A DNA stretch of 38,632 nucleotides from contig JADBYQ010000066.1 of the NCBI GenBank assembly GCA_020402945.1, forward strand, positions 1 to 38,632, read 5' to 3'. How positions within the stretch are numbered: the stretch's first letter is position 1; every line of letters starts with the position of its first letter. The DNA comes from Cytophagales bacterium (GTDB lineage: Bacteria > Bacteroidota > Bacteroidia > Cytophagales > Cyclobacteriaceae). Shown one piece after another: positions 1 to 7,328 of this stretch. The notes beneath the pieces were generated by a model that saw nothing but the letters and a program-made list of their open reading frames with translations, was not told the origin of the DNA and did no database searches. A program made the translations under genes and the position numbers.

Positions 1-2
1 AG

Positions 3-113
3 TTGGTTTTTGTCGAGAATTTTGAAACACGAGTTCAGGCCAGCGAACGAGAGAAATATTTGAAAGGCGGTTCTGGCAAAGAGTTTATAAAGAGATATTA
101 TTTGGGCCTGTAG
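3..113 (+). pseudogene. GIY-YIG nuclease-like protein, C-terminal part cut by the window edge
   Basis: The frame from base 3 to the TAG at 111-113 encodes the last 36 residues of a protein that matches the complete copy at 176-421 except for one Ser-for-Arg change. Its 5' part lies outside the window, so whether the full gene is intact cannot be judged here. As in the downstream copy, the stop codon falls inside a tRNA-like 5' end that starts at 104. The label pseudogene means only that the visible part is partial. Confidence 0.7.
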
Positions 114-154
114 CTTAACTGAATACCTGCCTGCCGGCAGGCAGGGAGCATCTG
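104..154 (+). pseudogene. tRNA-Arg 5' remnant interrupted by a palindrome
   Basis: The first 22 bases equal those of the intact tRNA-Arg at 412 (acceptor 5' strand, U8-A9-G10, D arm). A 20-bp palindrome follows, then GAGCATCTG as in the real tRNA. The sequence then diverges before the anticodon. It has no anticodon loop, T arm or 3' acceptor strand and cannot be a working tRNA. It is the trace of a partial duplication of the tRNA gene just upstream of the complete one. Confidence 0.85.
126..145. repeat. 20-bp perfect palindrome inside tRNA-Arg remnant
   Basis: CCTGCCTGCCGGCAGGCAGG is its own reverse complement. It sits exactly between GAATA and GAGC, which are adjacent in the intact tRNA, so it is a clean insertion without loss or visible target duplication. 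Short GC-rich palindromes of this type are, to my knowledge, frequent between genes of Bacteroidota. A second, different palindrome occupies the same place in a tRNA-Cys remnant at 37231-37248. Confidence 0.85.
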
Positions 155-175
155 GTGTGAACTAAAGTTGGGTTT

Positions 176-421
176 ATGTATTATGTTTACGTTTTAAGAA
201 GCGTAGATTTTGGAAGGTTTTATGTCGGGTTATCCGACAATGTAGAAAGGAGATTGAACGAGCACAATAAGGGTAAAACGAGTTCGACAAGATTTTATGC
301 TCCGTGGGAGTTGGTTTTTGTCGAGAATTTTGAAACACGAGTTCAGGCCAGAGAACGAGAGAAATATTTGAAAGGCGGTTCTGGCAAAGAGTTTATAAAG
401 AGATATTATTTGGGCCTGTAG
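176..421 (+). CDS. GIY-YIG nuclease family protein (UPF0213/UvrC-N-like), 81 aa
   Basis: This is a small single-domain GIY-YIG protein. It shows the N-terminal YVYVLRS strand (residues 3-9), the RFYVG variant of the second motif (14-18), the helix with ERRLNEHN (24-31) and the catalytic-type Glu in AREREKYLKG (58-67). The length of about 80 aa is usual for this stand-alone family, often misannotated as excinuclease subunit C. No DNA-binding domain is present and the substrate is unknown. The ORF is preceded by a partial copy of itself and ends inside tRNA-Arg: its stop TAG (419-421) is U8-A9-G10 of the tRNA, a 10-base overlap. Family assignment is secure. A role in moving or copying the tRNA-linked unit is inference. 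Confidence 0.88.
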   Translation: MYYVYVLRSVDFGRFYVGLSDNVERRLNEHNKGKTSSTRFYAPWELVFVENFETRVQAREREKYLKGGSGKEFIKRYYLGL

Positions 422-485
422 CTTAACTGAATAGAGCATCTGACTACGGATCAGAAGGTTGGGGGTTTGAATCCCTCCAAGCCCA
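412..485 (+). tRNA. tRNA-Arg(ACG)
   Basis: It folds as a standard cloverleaf. The acceptor strands GGGCCTG and CAAGCCC pair with one C-A mismatch, and the discriminator is A485. The anticodon stem is TCTGA/TCAGA with loop CTACGGA, giving anticodon ACG at 446-448. The T arm has GGGTTTGAATCCC. CCA is not encoded. The 5' end overlaps the GIY-YIG reading frame, so transcription may come from a promoter inside or before that gene. Confidence 0.93.
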
Positions 486-570
486 CTTTACATCGCGGTG
501 CAATATTTTAATTGTTCCGCTGTTAATTAGTTTAGAATTGTAAAACTTTCCGGTTAATCAAATAGTCTTA

Positions 571-1992
571 GTGAAGGTGGTTAGTAAACGTGCAAGCAAG
601 GCTATTTTAGTGGGTAAACCGTTTCTCGGTTACGCTTTTGTCATCTTTGTGTTGTTTTTAATCAGCTGTGAGGACCCAGGCATTTTAAAGGGAGATCAAA
701 ACTTCGGCAAAAGCAGTTTGAGAACGGTTTTCGTAGATACCTTTTCAGTAGTAACCTCCACCATCTTGGTTGATTCACTTCCTACGACAGGGACCAACCA
801 GCTAATGCTCGGTCGTTATCAAGATGCTTATCTGGGAAAGGTTTCTGCTTCTACCTATTTTCAAGTCGGCTATTCGGGCTCATTTGCGCCTGATCAAAAT
901 AGTTCATTTGATTCTATCGGCCTCGTTCTTCCTTATTCAAAATATTTTTACGGAGACACCACTCAAACGCAGACTATTCAGATTCATCAAATGACTAGTA
1001 TCCCGCGTCTGAGAACCCCGTTGCCATACAGAATAGATGATAACATTTCTTTTTTTGTAGCTGCCACTCAGTCGGCAATTTACAACACTAGTCAAGCCAA
1101 CTTTAATCCTGTTCCGATCACAACGGCTAGTGTAAAGTTCTCACCAAACAGGGACTCACTTTACATCAAGCTACCGGCAGCGTTTGGAAAGAATTGGTTT
1201 GATTTGGCACAAGCGGATGCGATTGCAGGGACAACAACCTCTTATTTTTCAAATCCAAATACTTTTATAACAGATTTTTTTAATGGCCTTCATTTAGTCA
1301 CAGACGCCTCAGGAAATGGAAGCGTGGTTGGTTTTCGAGCTAATAAGGTAAAGATTAGGCTTTATTATAAAAAGCTATTTGGTGATTTGTTACAACAAAC
1401 CTATTTCGATTTTCCGATACGAAATGCTTCCGCGCAGTTCAATAGTATACAAAGCGATCGGAGTGCCACTCCACTTGCTGCGTTAACAGGCCGCAGCTCG
1501 ATTTCATCTAGCCTTACGGGAAATACTACTTTTGTTCAATCGGGAATAGGATTGGCTACTAAAGTTGAATTCCCAACTTTGAAGGGTTTCTTTTCTGAAA
1601 AGAACTTTGTTTTAATTAATGCTTCGTTAGAAATTGTGCCAGTACAAAATACTTACTCTACCAGCTTGAGGGTACCCAATTCTTTGGCGTTGTTTATTAC
1701 AGATCAATCGAATGTTGTTCTAAATCGTGCGCCTGCAATTGATCGATCGGGTTACCTCTCTGCAAACATTTTATATGATTTTGAATACGGAGTAAATACG
1801 AAATACTCTTTCCCGTTGGTCAATTTCTTGGGAAGTGAGTTGGGCTCCAGTCTCAGCACTATTACGCCATTGATTATTGCAGTAGCTCCGCCTATTTATT
1901 ATTCTGAAGTAAACCGGGTGGTATTAGGCGATCAACGAAATTTGCAACATAAAATCAAGTTAAAAATCAATTATTCGTATGTACAAAACTAA
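571..1992 (+). CDS. DUF4270 family lipoprotein, 473 aa
   Basis: A GTG start is followed by a basic segment, a hydrophobic helix and the lipobox LISC with Cys near residue 33, so it should be an exported lipoprotein. The pattern FDSIGLVLPY, the early segment TNQLMLGRYQDAYLGKVSAS, and the long Ser/Thr-rich beta-type body match the Bacteroidota family DUF4270, whose function is unknown. The GTG start gives an unusually long n-region; the GTG four codons... downstream alternatives such as GTG at 580 would shorten it only slightly. The last 14 bases overlap the following Kelch gene, so the two are almost certainly co-transcribed and translationally coupled. Both products probably sit at the outer membrane or cell surface. 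Confidence 0.82.
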   Translation: MKVVSKRASKAILVGKPFLGYAFVIFVLFLISCEDPGILKGDQNFGKSSLRTVFVDTFSVVTSTILVDSLPTTGTNQLMLGRYQDAYLGKVSASTYFQVGYSGSFAPDQNSSFDSIGLVLPYSKYFYGDTTQTQTIQIHQMTSIPRLRTPLPYRIDDNISFFVAATQSAIYNTSQANFNPVPITTASVKFSPNRDSLYIKLPAAFGKNWFDLAQADAIAGTTTSYFSNPNTFITDFFNGLHLVTDASGNGSVVGFRANKVKIRLYYKKLFGDLLQQTYFDFPIRNASAQFNSIQSDRSATPLAALTGRSSISSSLTGNTTFVQSGIGLATKVEFPTLKGFFSEKNFVLINASLEIVPVQNTYSTSLRVPNSLALFITDQSNVVLNRAPAIDRSGYLSANILYDFEYGVNTKYSFPLVNFLGSELGSSLSTITPLIIAVAPPIYYSEVNRVVLGDQRNLQHKIKLKINYSYVQN

Positions 1993-3058
1993 TAGCACTG
2001 TGAAACACCTATTTTATTTTTTGGCGATAAGTTCAGTGAGCTTTTTTGCACTTACCCTTTCCTCGTGCGGGGGTTCATCCTCAACACCAACGGTTGCGAA
2101 ACCAGGGAACTGGTCGCAGGTTGCAAACTTTAGCGGATCGGGCAGGAGCGGAGCAGCCTCTTTCTTAATTGATGGAAAGGTCTATGTAGGTGGTGGGTTT
2201 GATTCGGAAGGTAAACGTCTGAATGATTGGTGGCAATTCGATCCTATTAAAAATGGTTGGATTAAGAAAGCAGATTTTCCCGGTCCGGCAAGAAGTGGCG
2301 CAGTAGCCTTTGTTATCGCTGGAAAGGGCTATGTAGGCACAGGCATCGGCACAACGAGCAATAGGCTAAAAGATTTCTGGGAGTTTGATCCTGCCGGAAA
2401 TAGTGGAGTTGGAACCTGGAGGCAGGTGAAAGATTTTGGCGACCCTATTACAGAAACTGGCAGATACGGTTGCATTGCATTTTCTATCAGCAATCGTGGA
2501 TTTGTGGGTGCAGGAACTACAGTTGGCTCAAATGCGACCAACGACTTGTGGGAGTATAAGCCGACAACAAACACGTGGGAACAGCGCACGGGAGTTTCAT
2601 TTAAGAGGGTGAATGCTTTTGTGATGACGATCGGCAATTTTGCATATGTAGTAGGAGGTACAAACAATGCGCAAACCATTCGCAATGTGGAGCAGTATGA
2701 CCCTACTAATGATACGTGGACTCAAAAGCTTTCACTCAATCAGCGAGACGAAAGCGGAAACAAGATAGATCAGCCTGCAGCAAGGGAGCTAGCTTCGACA
2801 TTTACTATTGATGGGTTTGGCTATATTGTTGGTGGAGGTGTCAATGGGTCCCCATTGGCCGATGTATGGCAATACAATCCAACGACCGATCGGTGGGTAC
2901 AATATTATTCTATTAATAACCAATATGGTGGCGTGGCCAGAGAAGCTGCAGTCGGTTTTGGCGTGGGGAGCTTTGGCTACGTAACGACAGGCAGGAACGG
3001 TAATTTTAGATTGGACGACACCGTGAAATTTGACCCAATCGGAGTTCCAATTCAATAG
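1979..3058 (+). CDS. Kelch-repeat lipoprotein, 359 aa
   Basis: The ATG lies inside the end of the DUF4270 gene. A signal peptide with lipobox SSCG (Cys about residue 30) is followed by a Ser/Thr linker and five or six Kelch repeats of about 50 residues. Each repeat has a hydrophobic-GG or G-GYVGGG type strand and a W..DP...W signature (for example WWQFDPIKNGWIKKADFPG, VEQYDPTNDTWTQK, VWQYNPTTDRW). These should form a beta-propeller at the cell surface. No catalytic residues of galactose oxidase can be identified, so binding or scaffolding is more likely than catalysis. The overlap with DUF4270 suggests a two-protein surface unit. Confidence 0.88.
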   Translation: MYKTNSTVKHLFYFLAISSVSFFALTLSSCGGSSSTPTVAKPGNWSQVANFSGSGRSGAASFLIDGKVYVGGGFDSEGKRLNDWWQFDPIKNGWIKKADFPGPARSGAVAFVIAGKGYVGTGIGTTSNRLKDFWEFDPAGNSGVGTWRQVKDFGDPITETGRYGCIAFSISNRGFVGAGTTVGSNATNDLWEYKPTTNTWEQRTGVSFKRVNAFVMTIGNFAYVVGGTNNAQTIRNVEQYDPTNDTWTQKLSLNQRDESGNKIDQPAARELASTFTIDGFGYIVGGGVNGSPLADVWQYNPTTDRWVQYYSINNQYGGVAREAAVGFGVGSFGYVTTGRNGNFRLDDTVKFDPIGVPIQ

Positions 3059-3060
3059 TT

Positions 3061-3636
3061 CTAATAATAGTTTGTTGAAAAAGCTAGGGCATGAAGTGCT
3101 CTGGCTTTTATTTTTTCCAAGTCGACTAGCGGGGTATCTAACTCTTTCGCTTGCTCATCCCAGTACCTCATTTTTATGCTGGTAGCGAAAAGTGGGTCTT
3201 TTTCGAATGCAACAGCTTCACACTCGTTCATCACGCCCCCTTGTAGCTCCAACGTTTTCTTACTGGCCTCAGAAAGGTTTTTGAGATAATCAGGCTGTTT
3301 GTATGTCAAGTAACGCTTTGCTTGGACATGGTTTTCGACCAGTTTCGCAATACGCTCAGAAAACCCTTTCTCGCGCAAAAAATCAGCCCCTATTTTTTCA
3401 TGGCTTTTTGTTCCGAAGCCGCCCATGTCATTCTCTTTGTTTCGACTTACGCAAATGTGCCCTATATCATGAAAGAAGGCTGCCAAAATAACTTCGTCAT
3501 CGTATCCCTCTTTCATGGCTAACGCGGCTGCCTGAGACATGTGTTCGATTTGTGAAACGGGTTCTCCGATGTAGTCTTCGTTGCCGTATTTATCATACAA
3601 CTCAAAAACCTCATTTACAATCGCTTCACTTTTCAT
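3061..3636 (-). CDS. PhnZ-like HD-domain phosphonate oxygenase, 191 aa
   Basis: The protein matches the phosphonate-degradation HD-oxygenase family, mixed-valence di-iron enzymes that use O2 to cleave the C-P bond of 1-hydroxy-2-aminoethylphosphonate, giving glycine and phosphate (PhnZ), or of its trimethylated analogue (TmpB). All expected metal ligands are visible: H32, H56-D57, H79, H103 and D160 (in RYWDEQAK). The Y22-I-G-E25 motif corresponds to the Tyr/Glu induced-fit gate described for PhnZ, and K107 follows the fourth ligand. Length is typical. No partner hydroxylase (PhnY/TmpA, 2-oxoglutarate dependent) is in the window. It is divergent from the phosphonatase-like gene at 3777, with a 140-bp shared promoter region. 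Substrate is inferred, family is firm. Confidence 0.85.
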   Translation of the reverse strand: MKSEAIVNEVFELYDKYGNEDYIGEPVSQIEHMSQAAALAMKEGYDDEVILAAFFHDIGHICVSRNKENDMGGFGTKSHEKIGADFLREKGFSERIAKLVENHVQAKRYLTYKQPDYLKNLSEASKKTLELQGGVMNECEAVAFEKDPLFATSIKMRYWDEQAKELDTPLVDLEKIKARALHALAFSTNYY

Positions 3637-3776
3637 ATTCTCGTCTTTGTTAGTTCGAAGGTACTCAAGATAATTTCTAAGCTGATCTGAGTTTACGTTA
3701 CTAAATAGTTAATTAAGATACTGTTTCGAGGATATGACGAACATTCTCCCATTCTTTGTTTTAAAATTGAACAGCT

Positions 3777-4478
3777 ATGATCGACTTAGTAGTATTTGAC
3801 TTAGCGGGAACAACCGTCAAAGAAAATTTTGATGTGCAGCGCACGCTTAAAAATTCATTTGCCAAGGTAGGGTTGGAAATCTCTATAGAGCAAGCTAGCC
3901 AGGTGATGGGTATTCCGAAACCAATTGCTATACGCCAACTTCTGGAATCATTATACTACGATTCTATTTCTGATGATATCATCAGGGCGATACATGCTGA
4001 TTTCGTAGCGGATATGATTTCATTTTATGAGCAAGACCAAACCGTGGAAGAAAATGAAGGGGTTTCAGAAACATTTCGTCAATTGAAGGCTGCTGGAATA
4101 AAGGTATTTGTTGATACGGGATTTGATCGACCCATTGTAGATGCACTTCTTCAACGAATGGCTTGGGAAAAGAATAAATTAATTGATGGTAGTGTGACAA
4201 GCGATGAAGTAGCTCATGGCCGCCCTCACCCGGATTTAATTTTCAGAGCCATGGAGTTAGCCGGTTTAAGTGACGTGAAGCGCGTAGCCAAGGTTGGAGA
4301 TACGGCTTCGGATTTAGGCGAAGGCAATGCAGCGGGATGCGGCCTCGTAATCGGAATTACAACAGGCGCATTTACACGTGAGCAATTATTATTGACCCCT
4401 CACACTCATTTAATAACCCAAATTCCTGAAGTGCTAGGAATAATTAATTCGCAAGCAGGCGTAGTTTTATATTACTAA
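3777..4478 (+). CDS. Phosphonatase-like HAD hydrolase (TIGR03351 type), 233 aa
   Basis: The N-terminus has DLAGTTV (D8 nucleophile with the DxAGT form specific to phosphonatases, instead of DxDxT). The cap region has MGIPK (K48) where PhnX carries its Schiff-base lysine in MGLLK. The lysine before motif III is replaced by Arg (HGRPHPD), also as in PhnX, and motif III is KVGDTASDLGEG. TIGR03351 is the closest sister family of PhnX and is known to travel with the TIGR03364 FAD oxidase, which is present at 7322. The expected chemistry is C-P cleavage of an aldehyde such as phosphonoacetaldehyde to acetaldehyde and phosphate. The exact substrate of the family is not settled to my knowledge. Confidence 0.87.
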   Translation: MIDLVVFDLAGTTVKENFDVQRTLKNSFAKVGLEISIEQASQVMGIPKPIAIRQLLESLYYDSISDDIIRAIHADFVADMISFYEQDQTVEENEGVSETFRQLKAAGIKVFVDTGFDRPIVDALLQRMAWEKNKLIDGSVTSDEVAHGRPHPDLIFRAMELAGLSDVKRVAKVGDTASDLGEGNAAGCGLVIGITTGAFTREQLLLTPHTHLITQIPEVLGIINSQAGVVLYY

Positions 4479-4513
4479 ATTGTTAACTTCATGTTAATAT
4501 TACTTAACATGAG

Positions 4514-5095
4514 GTGAAAGTTATTCTGTCAAGCCTTCTACTAGCCGTTTCTTGGGTCATTTCGGCCCAACCGAAAATGTTTGATGGGGTGGTTGTGAAT
4601 CATCGCCAAGAGGTTATTCTTGCCAAGGTTGCTGTTGAGACGGCATTCGATGCCGTGATTTTTAAATCAAACTCCGACACAGCCATTTGCTCCATTTTAC
4701 CTGCACACCGTGTAAACTCTTTTCGGTATTTCGACACCACCAGCAATATCAATCGACAATTCATCTCACTGCGCCACGATGGAGCCTACCGATTTTTTGA
4801 GATCGTGGTGTACGGCTCAGTGCAAGTATTGAGAAGGCTGAAACGGGGTGTAAGTCCCTTAGAACCCGATGAGGGAGACGACTATAATTTCTTCTGCTGG
4901 TTTGGAAATGAATTGACGCAAATGAAAAGCTTTAAGTCAACCGTTTTCCCCTTACTTGTTCAGTCGTACGGGAAGGAATTGGAAGATTTTATTAGTCAAA
5001 ATAAATTGCGCCTTCACGATCAAGTTTCTGTTTTTTCCATTGTGAAGAAATGCAACGAACTAAGTCGAAGACAACATCTTGTCGCTACCCGTTAG
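4514..5095 (+). CDS. Exported hypothetical protein, 193 aa
   Basis: It begins at GTG 4514; the ATG at 4509 runs straight into a stop. A cleavable signal peptide ends at about ISAQ (residue 18). The rest has no motif I recognise: alternating strands and helices with IVVYGSVQVLRRLKRG near residues 97-112, an acidic patch after it, and a basic C-terminus. It lies 35 bases after the HAD gene on the same strand and ends 11 bases inside the convergent DUF5690 gene. It is probably co-transcribed with the hydrolase, but nothing in the sequence ties it to phosphonate chemistry. Confidence 0.65.
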   Translation: MKVILSSLLLAVSWVISAQPKMFDGVVVNHRQEVILAKVAVETAFDAVIFKSNSDTAICSILPAHRVNSFRYFDTTSNINRQFISLRHDGAYRFFEIVVYGSVQVLRRLKRGVSPLEPDEGDDYNFFCWFGNELTQMKSFKSTVFPLLVQSYGKELEDFISQNKLRLHDQVSVFSIVKKCNELSRRQHLVATR

Positions 5096-6380
5096 CTAAT
5101 TTCCAATTCTTATGTTTGTAATGAAAATAGATCATTGAGCCAGCGATCAAGAAGGTACCAATTACCGAAACTAAATACCCTCCAGAAATAAAAAAGTTCA
5201 GCCAACTTAGGTTGGCGTAGCCAAATTCTTTAAAGAACAAAACACCCACACTGCCCAGATAGCCAAACGAATCGGCCACGTACATAATGAAGCCAACGGT
5301 GCCGGTGTACTTGAATGCGGCTAAAAGTCGATCAAAGAAAATGCTGTTGAAAGGTATGTAACCAAGATAGAGGCCTAAGCCGATCAAAATCATCCAAAGT
5401 TGTGGACTGATCAGCGACTGCTCAAAAAAGTAATTGGCAACGCCAATTAAAACCAGACCGAAAGCAATCAGGACATGATTGATCATTAGTGCCAGTTTGT
5501 TGTTCTTGATAAGCATCAAGCTGCCCATACAAATTAACACAGCAATGGATATAGGAACTTCTGTTCGCGTGTAAATGGATGGATCGTTTCCGAGCCCTAA
5601 TGACTTCCAAATTTCTGCCGAGAAATTATCTCTAAAATCCCTGAAGGCAGTTAACAATACATACGCTAGCACAAAAAAGATGATCCCTGGCAAAAAAGTA
5701 CTTGTGAATTTTTTTCGTTCTTCACTGTTCATTGGCAACCGCTTGGTGCGCAATTGTTCATCCAATGCCGAGGGGGCAGGAAGTTGGTTGAGTAGATAAA
5801 GAAAGACGACCAACGGAACAAAGAACAAACAGCTGGCCACAAAAGGCATCCAATATTCGGAAGTTCCCCAATCGCGAATGAGGTAGGCGCCCACCGATCG
5901 GCACAAGCCTGCTGAAAAAATAAAACTAACCGATAGTGATGCCCCCAAGACTTCCGTCATACGTCTGCCCTCTAGGTAGCCGAACACCATTCCCCATACC
6001 ATGCCGAGTGGTAGCCCGTTGAAAAATAGAAACACAATATTATAAGGAGCTGGAACTAGCGCAAACAACAGCCACGAGGTTCCTGCTACGCCTACCATCA
6101 GAAGGATTCCCATAGCGCGAGAATGGGCTTTGAGTTCAGAGATGATTTTGATGCCAATAAACTTAGAGAGTGCATAGCCAATCACTTGAAACGTCACCAA
6201 CCAGACTTTATAGTTGATACCCAGAAACATCAAGCCTTCAAATGTAGCCGCGGCAAATGTTTTGCGGAATGCATACACGCACGTGTAAAGGCAAAAGGCT
6301 GCGAGCGATGCGTAGATGGTAAACCAAATGCCGTGAGTATTCTGCAGCCAGTTGGTGATTTTGGAAGATGTGGTTTTCAA
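5085..6380 (-). CDS. DUF5690 family MFS-like permease, 431 aa
   Basis: The product is a polytopic inner-membrane protein with about 12 hydrophobic segments. Its N-terminus, with GIWFTIYASLAAFCLYTCVY followed by AFRKTFAAATFEG, is typical of DUF5690, a Bacteroidota branch of the major facilitator superfamily resembling organophosphate:phosphate antiporters. The loop GMVWGMVFGYLEGRRMTEVLG matches the MFS loop region between TM4 and TM5. Its start codon overlaps the stop of the PHP gene by 4 bases, so the two are co-translated. With phosphonate-type enzymes on both sides it is the best candidate for inner-membrane uptake of an aminophosphonate or organophosphate. This role is inference from context. 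Confidence 0.8.
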   Translation of the reverse strand: MKTTSSKITNWLQNTHGIWFTIYASLAAFCLYTCVYAFRKTFAAATFEGLMFLGINYKVWLVTFQVIGYALSKFIGIKIISELKAHSRAMGILLMVGVAGTSWLLFALVPAPYNIVFLFFNGLPLGMVWGMVFGYLEGRRMTEVLGASLSVSFIFSAGLCRSVGAYLIRDWGTSEYWMPFVASCLFFVPLVVFLYLLNQLPAPSALDEQLRTKRLPMNSEERKKFTSTFLPGIIFFVLAYVLLTAFRDFRDNFSAEIWKSLGLGNDPSIYTRTEVPISIAVLICMGSLMLIKNNKLALMINHVLIAFGLVLIGVANYFFEQSLISPQLWMILIGLGLYLGYIPFNSIFFDRLLAAFKYTGTVGFIMYVADSFGYLGSVGVLFFKEFGYANLSWLNFFISGGYLVSVIGTFLIAGSMIYFHYKHKNWKLANG

Positions 6381-7225
6381 AGGATTATTCCGTTTTCGTT
6401 AAAGGTAAAAGGTTTCCATTCACCTTGGTAAAGAACATGGATTTTTTTAAAACCAATTTCTTGCAGGAGGTTGGCGGTGGTGTCAAATTGGCTAACCAAA
6501 TCATCGGCATGGTGGGCATCGGAGCTGATTGTGATCGGAACGTTTTTTTGTTGAAGTAATTCTAAAATCCACGGACTCGGGTAGGTAGTAGCAGATTTCT
6601 TTTGATAAATGCCTCGCGTGTTCACCTCCACTACCGCGCCTGCTTTTTTGATGGCTTTGATGGTTTCTTTCACTTCGTTCTGGTACCAGCTTTCTTGTTC
6701 GTCAAAGAATTTGTTGTCCGGGTTTTGAATTTTCATTTTGTCGAGGTGGCCTATAATGGTAGGGCAGGCGAGATCAATCATCTCACGCGTCAGCTCAAAA
6801 TAGCGGGTGAAAGCCGCTTGATGATTGTGATGAAAAATCTCATCGAGCCCTTTTAAGAAGACCACATGAAGCCCATCAATTTCCCAAGGGGTGCCGTCTA
6901 CCAAGGCATCGACAAAATGAATGGAACCAATCGTATAGTCCAGTTGGTCGCGGAAGTCGTTTGGCGAAACCCGAGTCGGTACATAGTCTACCTCTAGGCC
7001 TGCATAAATCTCTATTTCTTTTGTAGTTGTTTTCAGTTTTTTGATGGATTCAAGATACAATCCCAACTTTTCTTGATCCATGCACCACTGACAATCAAAC
7101 GGAACCGGGGCGTGCGAAGAAAAACCTAAGCTTAATAGATCTAATTCTTTAGCTTGTTGAATTTGCTCTTCGAGTGTACTTTTTCCATCGCAGTAGTTCG
7201 TGTGAGTATGAAAGTTAGACCACAT
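6377..7225 (-). CDS. PHP-domain phosphatase (histidinol-phosphatase HisJ-like), 282 aa
   Basis: The N-terminal NFHTHTNYCDGKS (H6, H8) is PHP motif I. GLEVDYVP (about 77-84), IIGHLDKMK (about 164-172) and the C-terminal ISSDAHHADDL complete a trinuclear metal site as in HisJ. Length is normal for HisJ (about 270 aa). HisJ removes phosphate from L-histidinol phosphate, but no other his gene is nearby. The gene is translationally coupled to the DUF5690 permease and follows the FAD oxidase after a repeat-rich 96-base gap. A phosphomonoesterase acting on an intermediate of organophosphonate or organophosphate use is as plausible here as histidine synthesis. Confidence 0.8.
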   Translation of the reverse strand: MWSNFHTHTNYCDGKSTLEEQIQQAKELDLLSLGFSSHAPVPFDCQWCMDQEKLGLYLESIKKLKTTTKEIEIYAGLEVDYVPTRVSPNDFRDQLDYTIGSIHFVDALVDGTPWEIDGLHVVFLKGLDEIFHHNHQAAFTRYFELTREMIDLACPTIIGHLDKMKIQNPDNKFFDEQESWYQNEVKETIKAIKKAGAVVEVNTRGIYQKKSATTYPSPWILELLQQKNVPITISSDAHHADDLVSQFDTTANLLQEIGFKKIHVLYQGEWKPFTFNENGIIL

Positions 7226-7232
7226 CTTTTCA

Positions 7233-7328
7233 ATTTGAAGATTTGAAAATTAGTTAATTTGAAAATGAAATGCTAAACATTCTACCAAGCATCATTTTCA
7301 AATCTTCAAATCGATTCATTTTCAAATT
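7233..7328. repeat. Two overlapping inverted repeats built from a TTTGAAAAT-type module
   Basis: A perfect 18-bp inverted repeat has arms 7233-7250 and 7294-7311. A second perfect 14-bp inverted repeat has arms 7256-7269 and 7315-7328. Both use variants of the same module (ATTTGAAAAT). Their arms interleave, so only one hairpin can form at a time. The second right arm runs into the stop of the FAD gene. The block may act as a transcript-processing or attenuation structure between the FAD gene and the PHP/DUF5690 pair, or it may be a drifting intergenic repeat. Confidence 0.75.

Larger units (their letters stand above)
1..433. repeat. Tandem direct repeat (about 308-bp period) of GIY-YIG gene 3' end plus tRNA 5' end
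   Basis: Positions 1-125 and 309-433 are the same sequence with one difference seen (C at 44, A at 352). The repeated stretch covers the last third of the GIY-YIG gene and the first 22 bases of tRNA-Arg. The left copy continues out of the window, so the full unit was probably a nuclease gene plus a tRNA start. The near identity means the duplication is recent or is kept uniform by gene conversion. Confidence 0.9.

Noticed and set aside
126-145. GC palindrome as a terminator for the upstream GIY-YIG gene
   Set aside because: No T-run follows and it is placed exactly inside tRNA sequence, so insertion explains it better.
3637-3776. Specific promoter elements in the divergent PhnZ-like/HAD gap
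   Set aside because: Several TTTG words are present but none fits the Bacteroidota -7/-33 spacing well enough to call.
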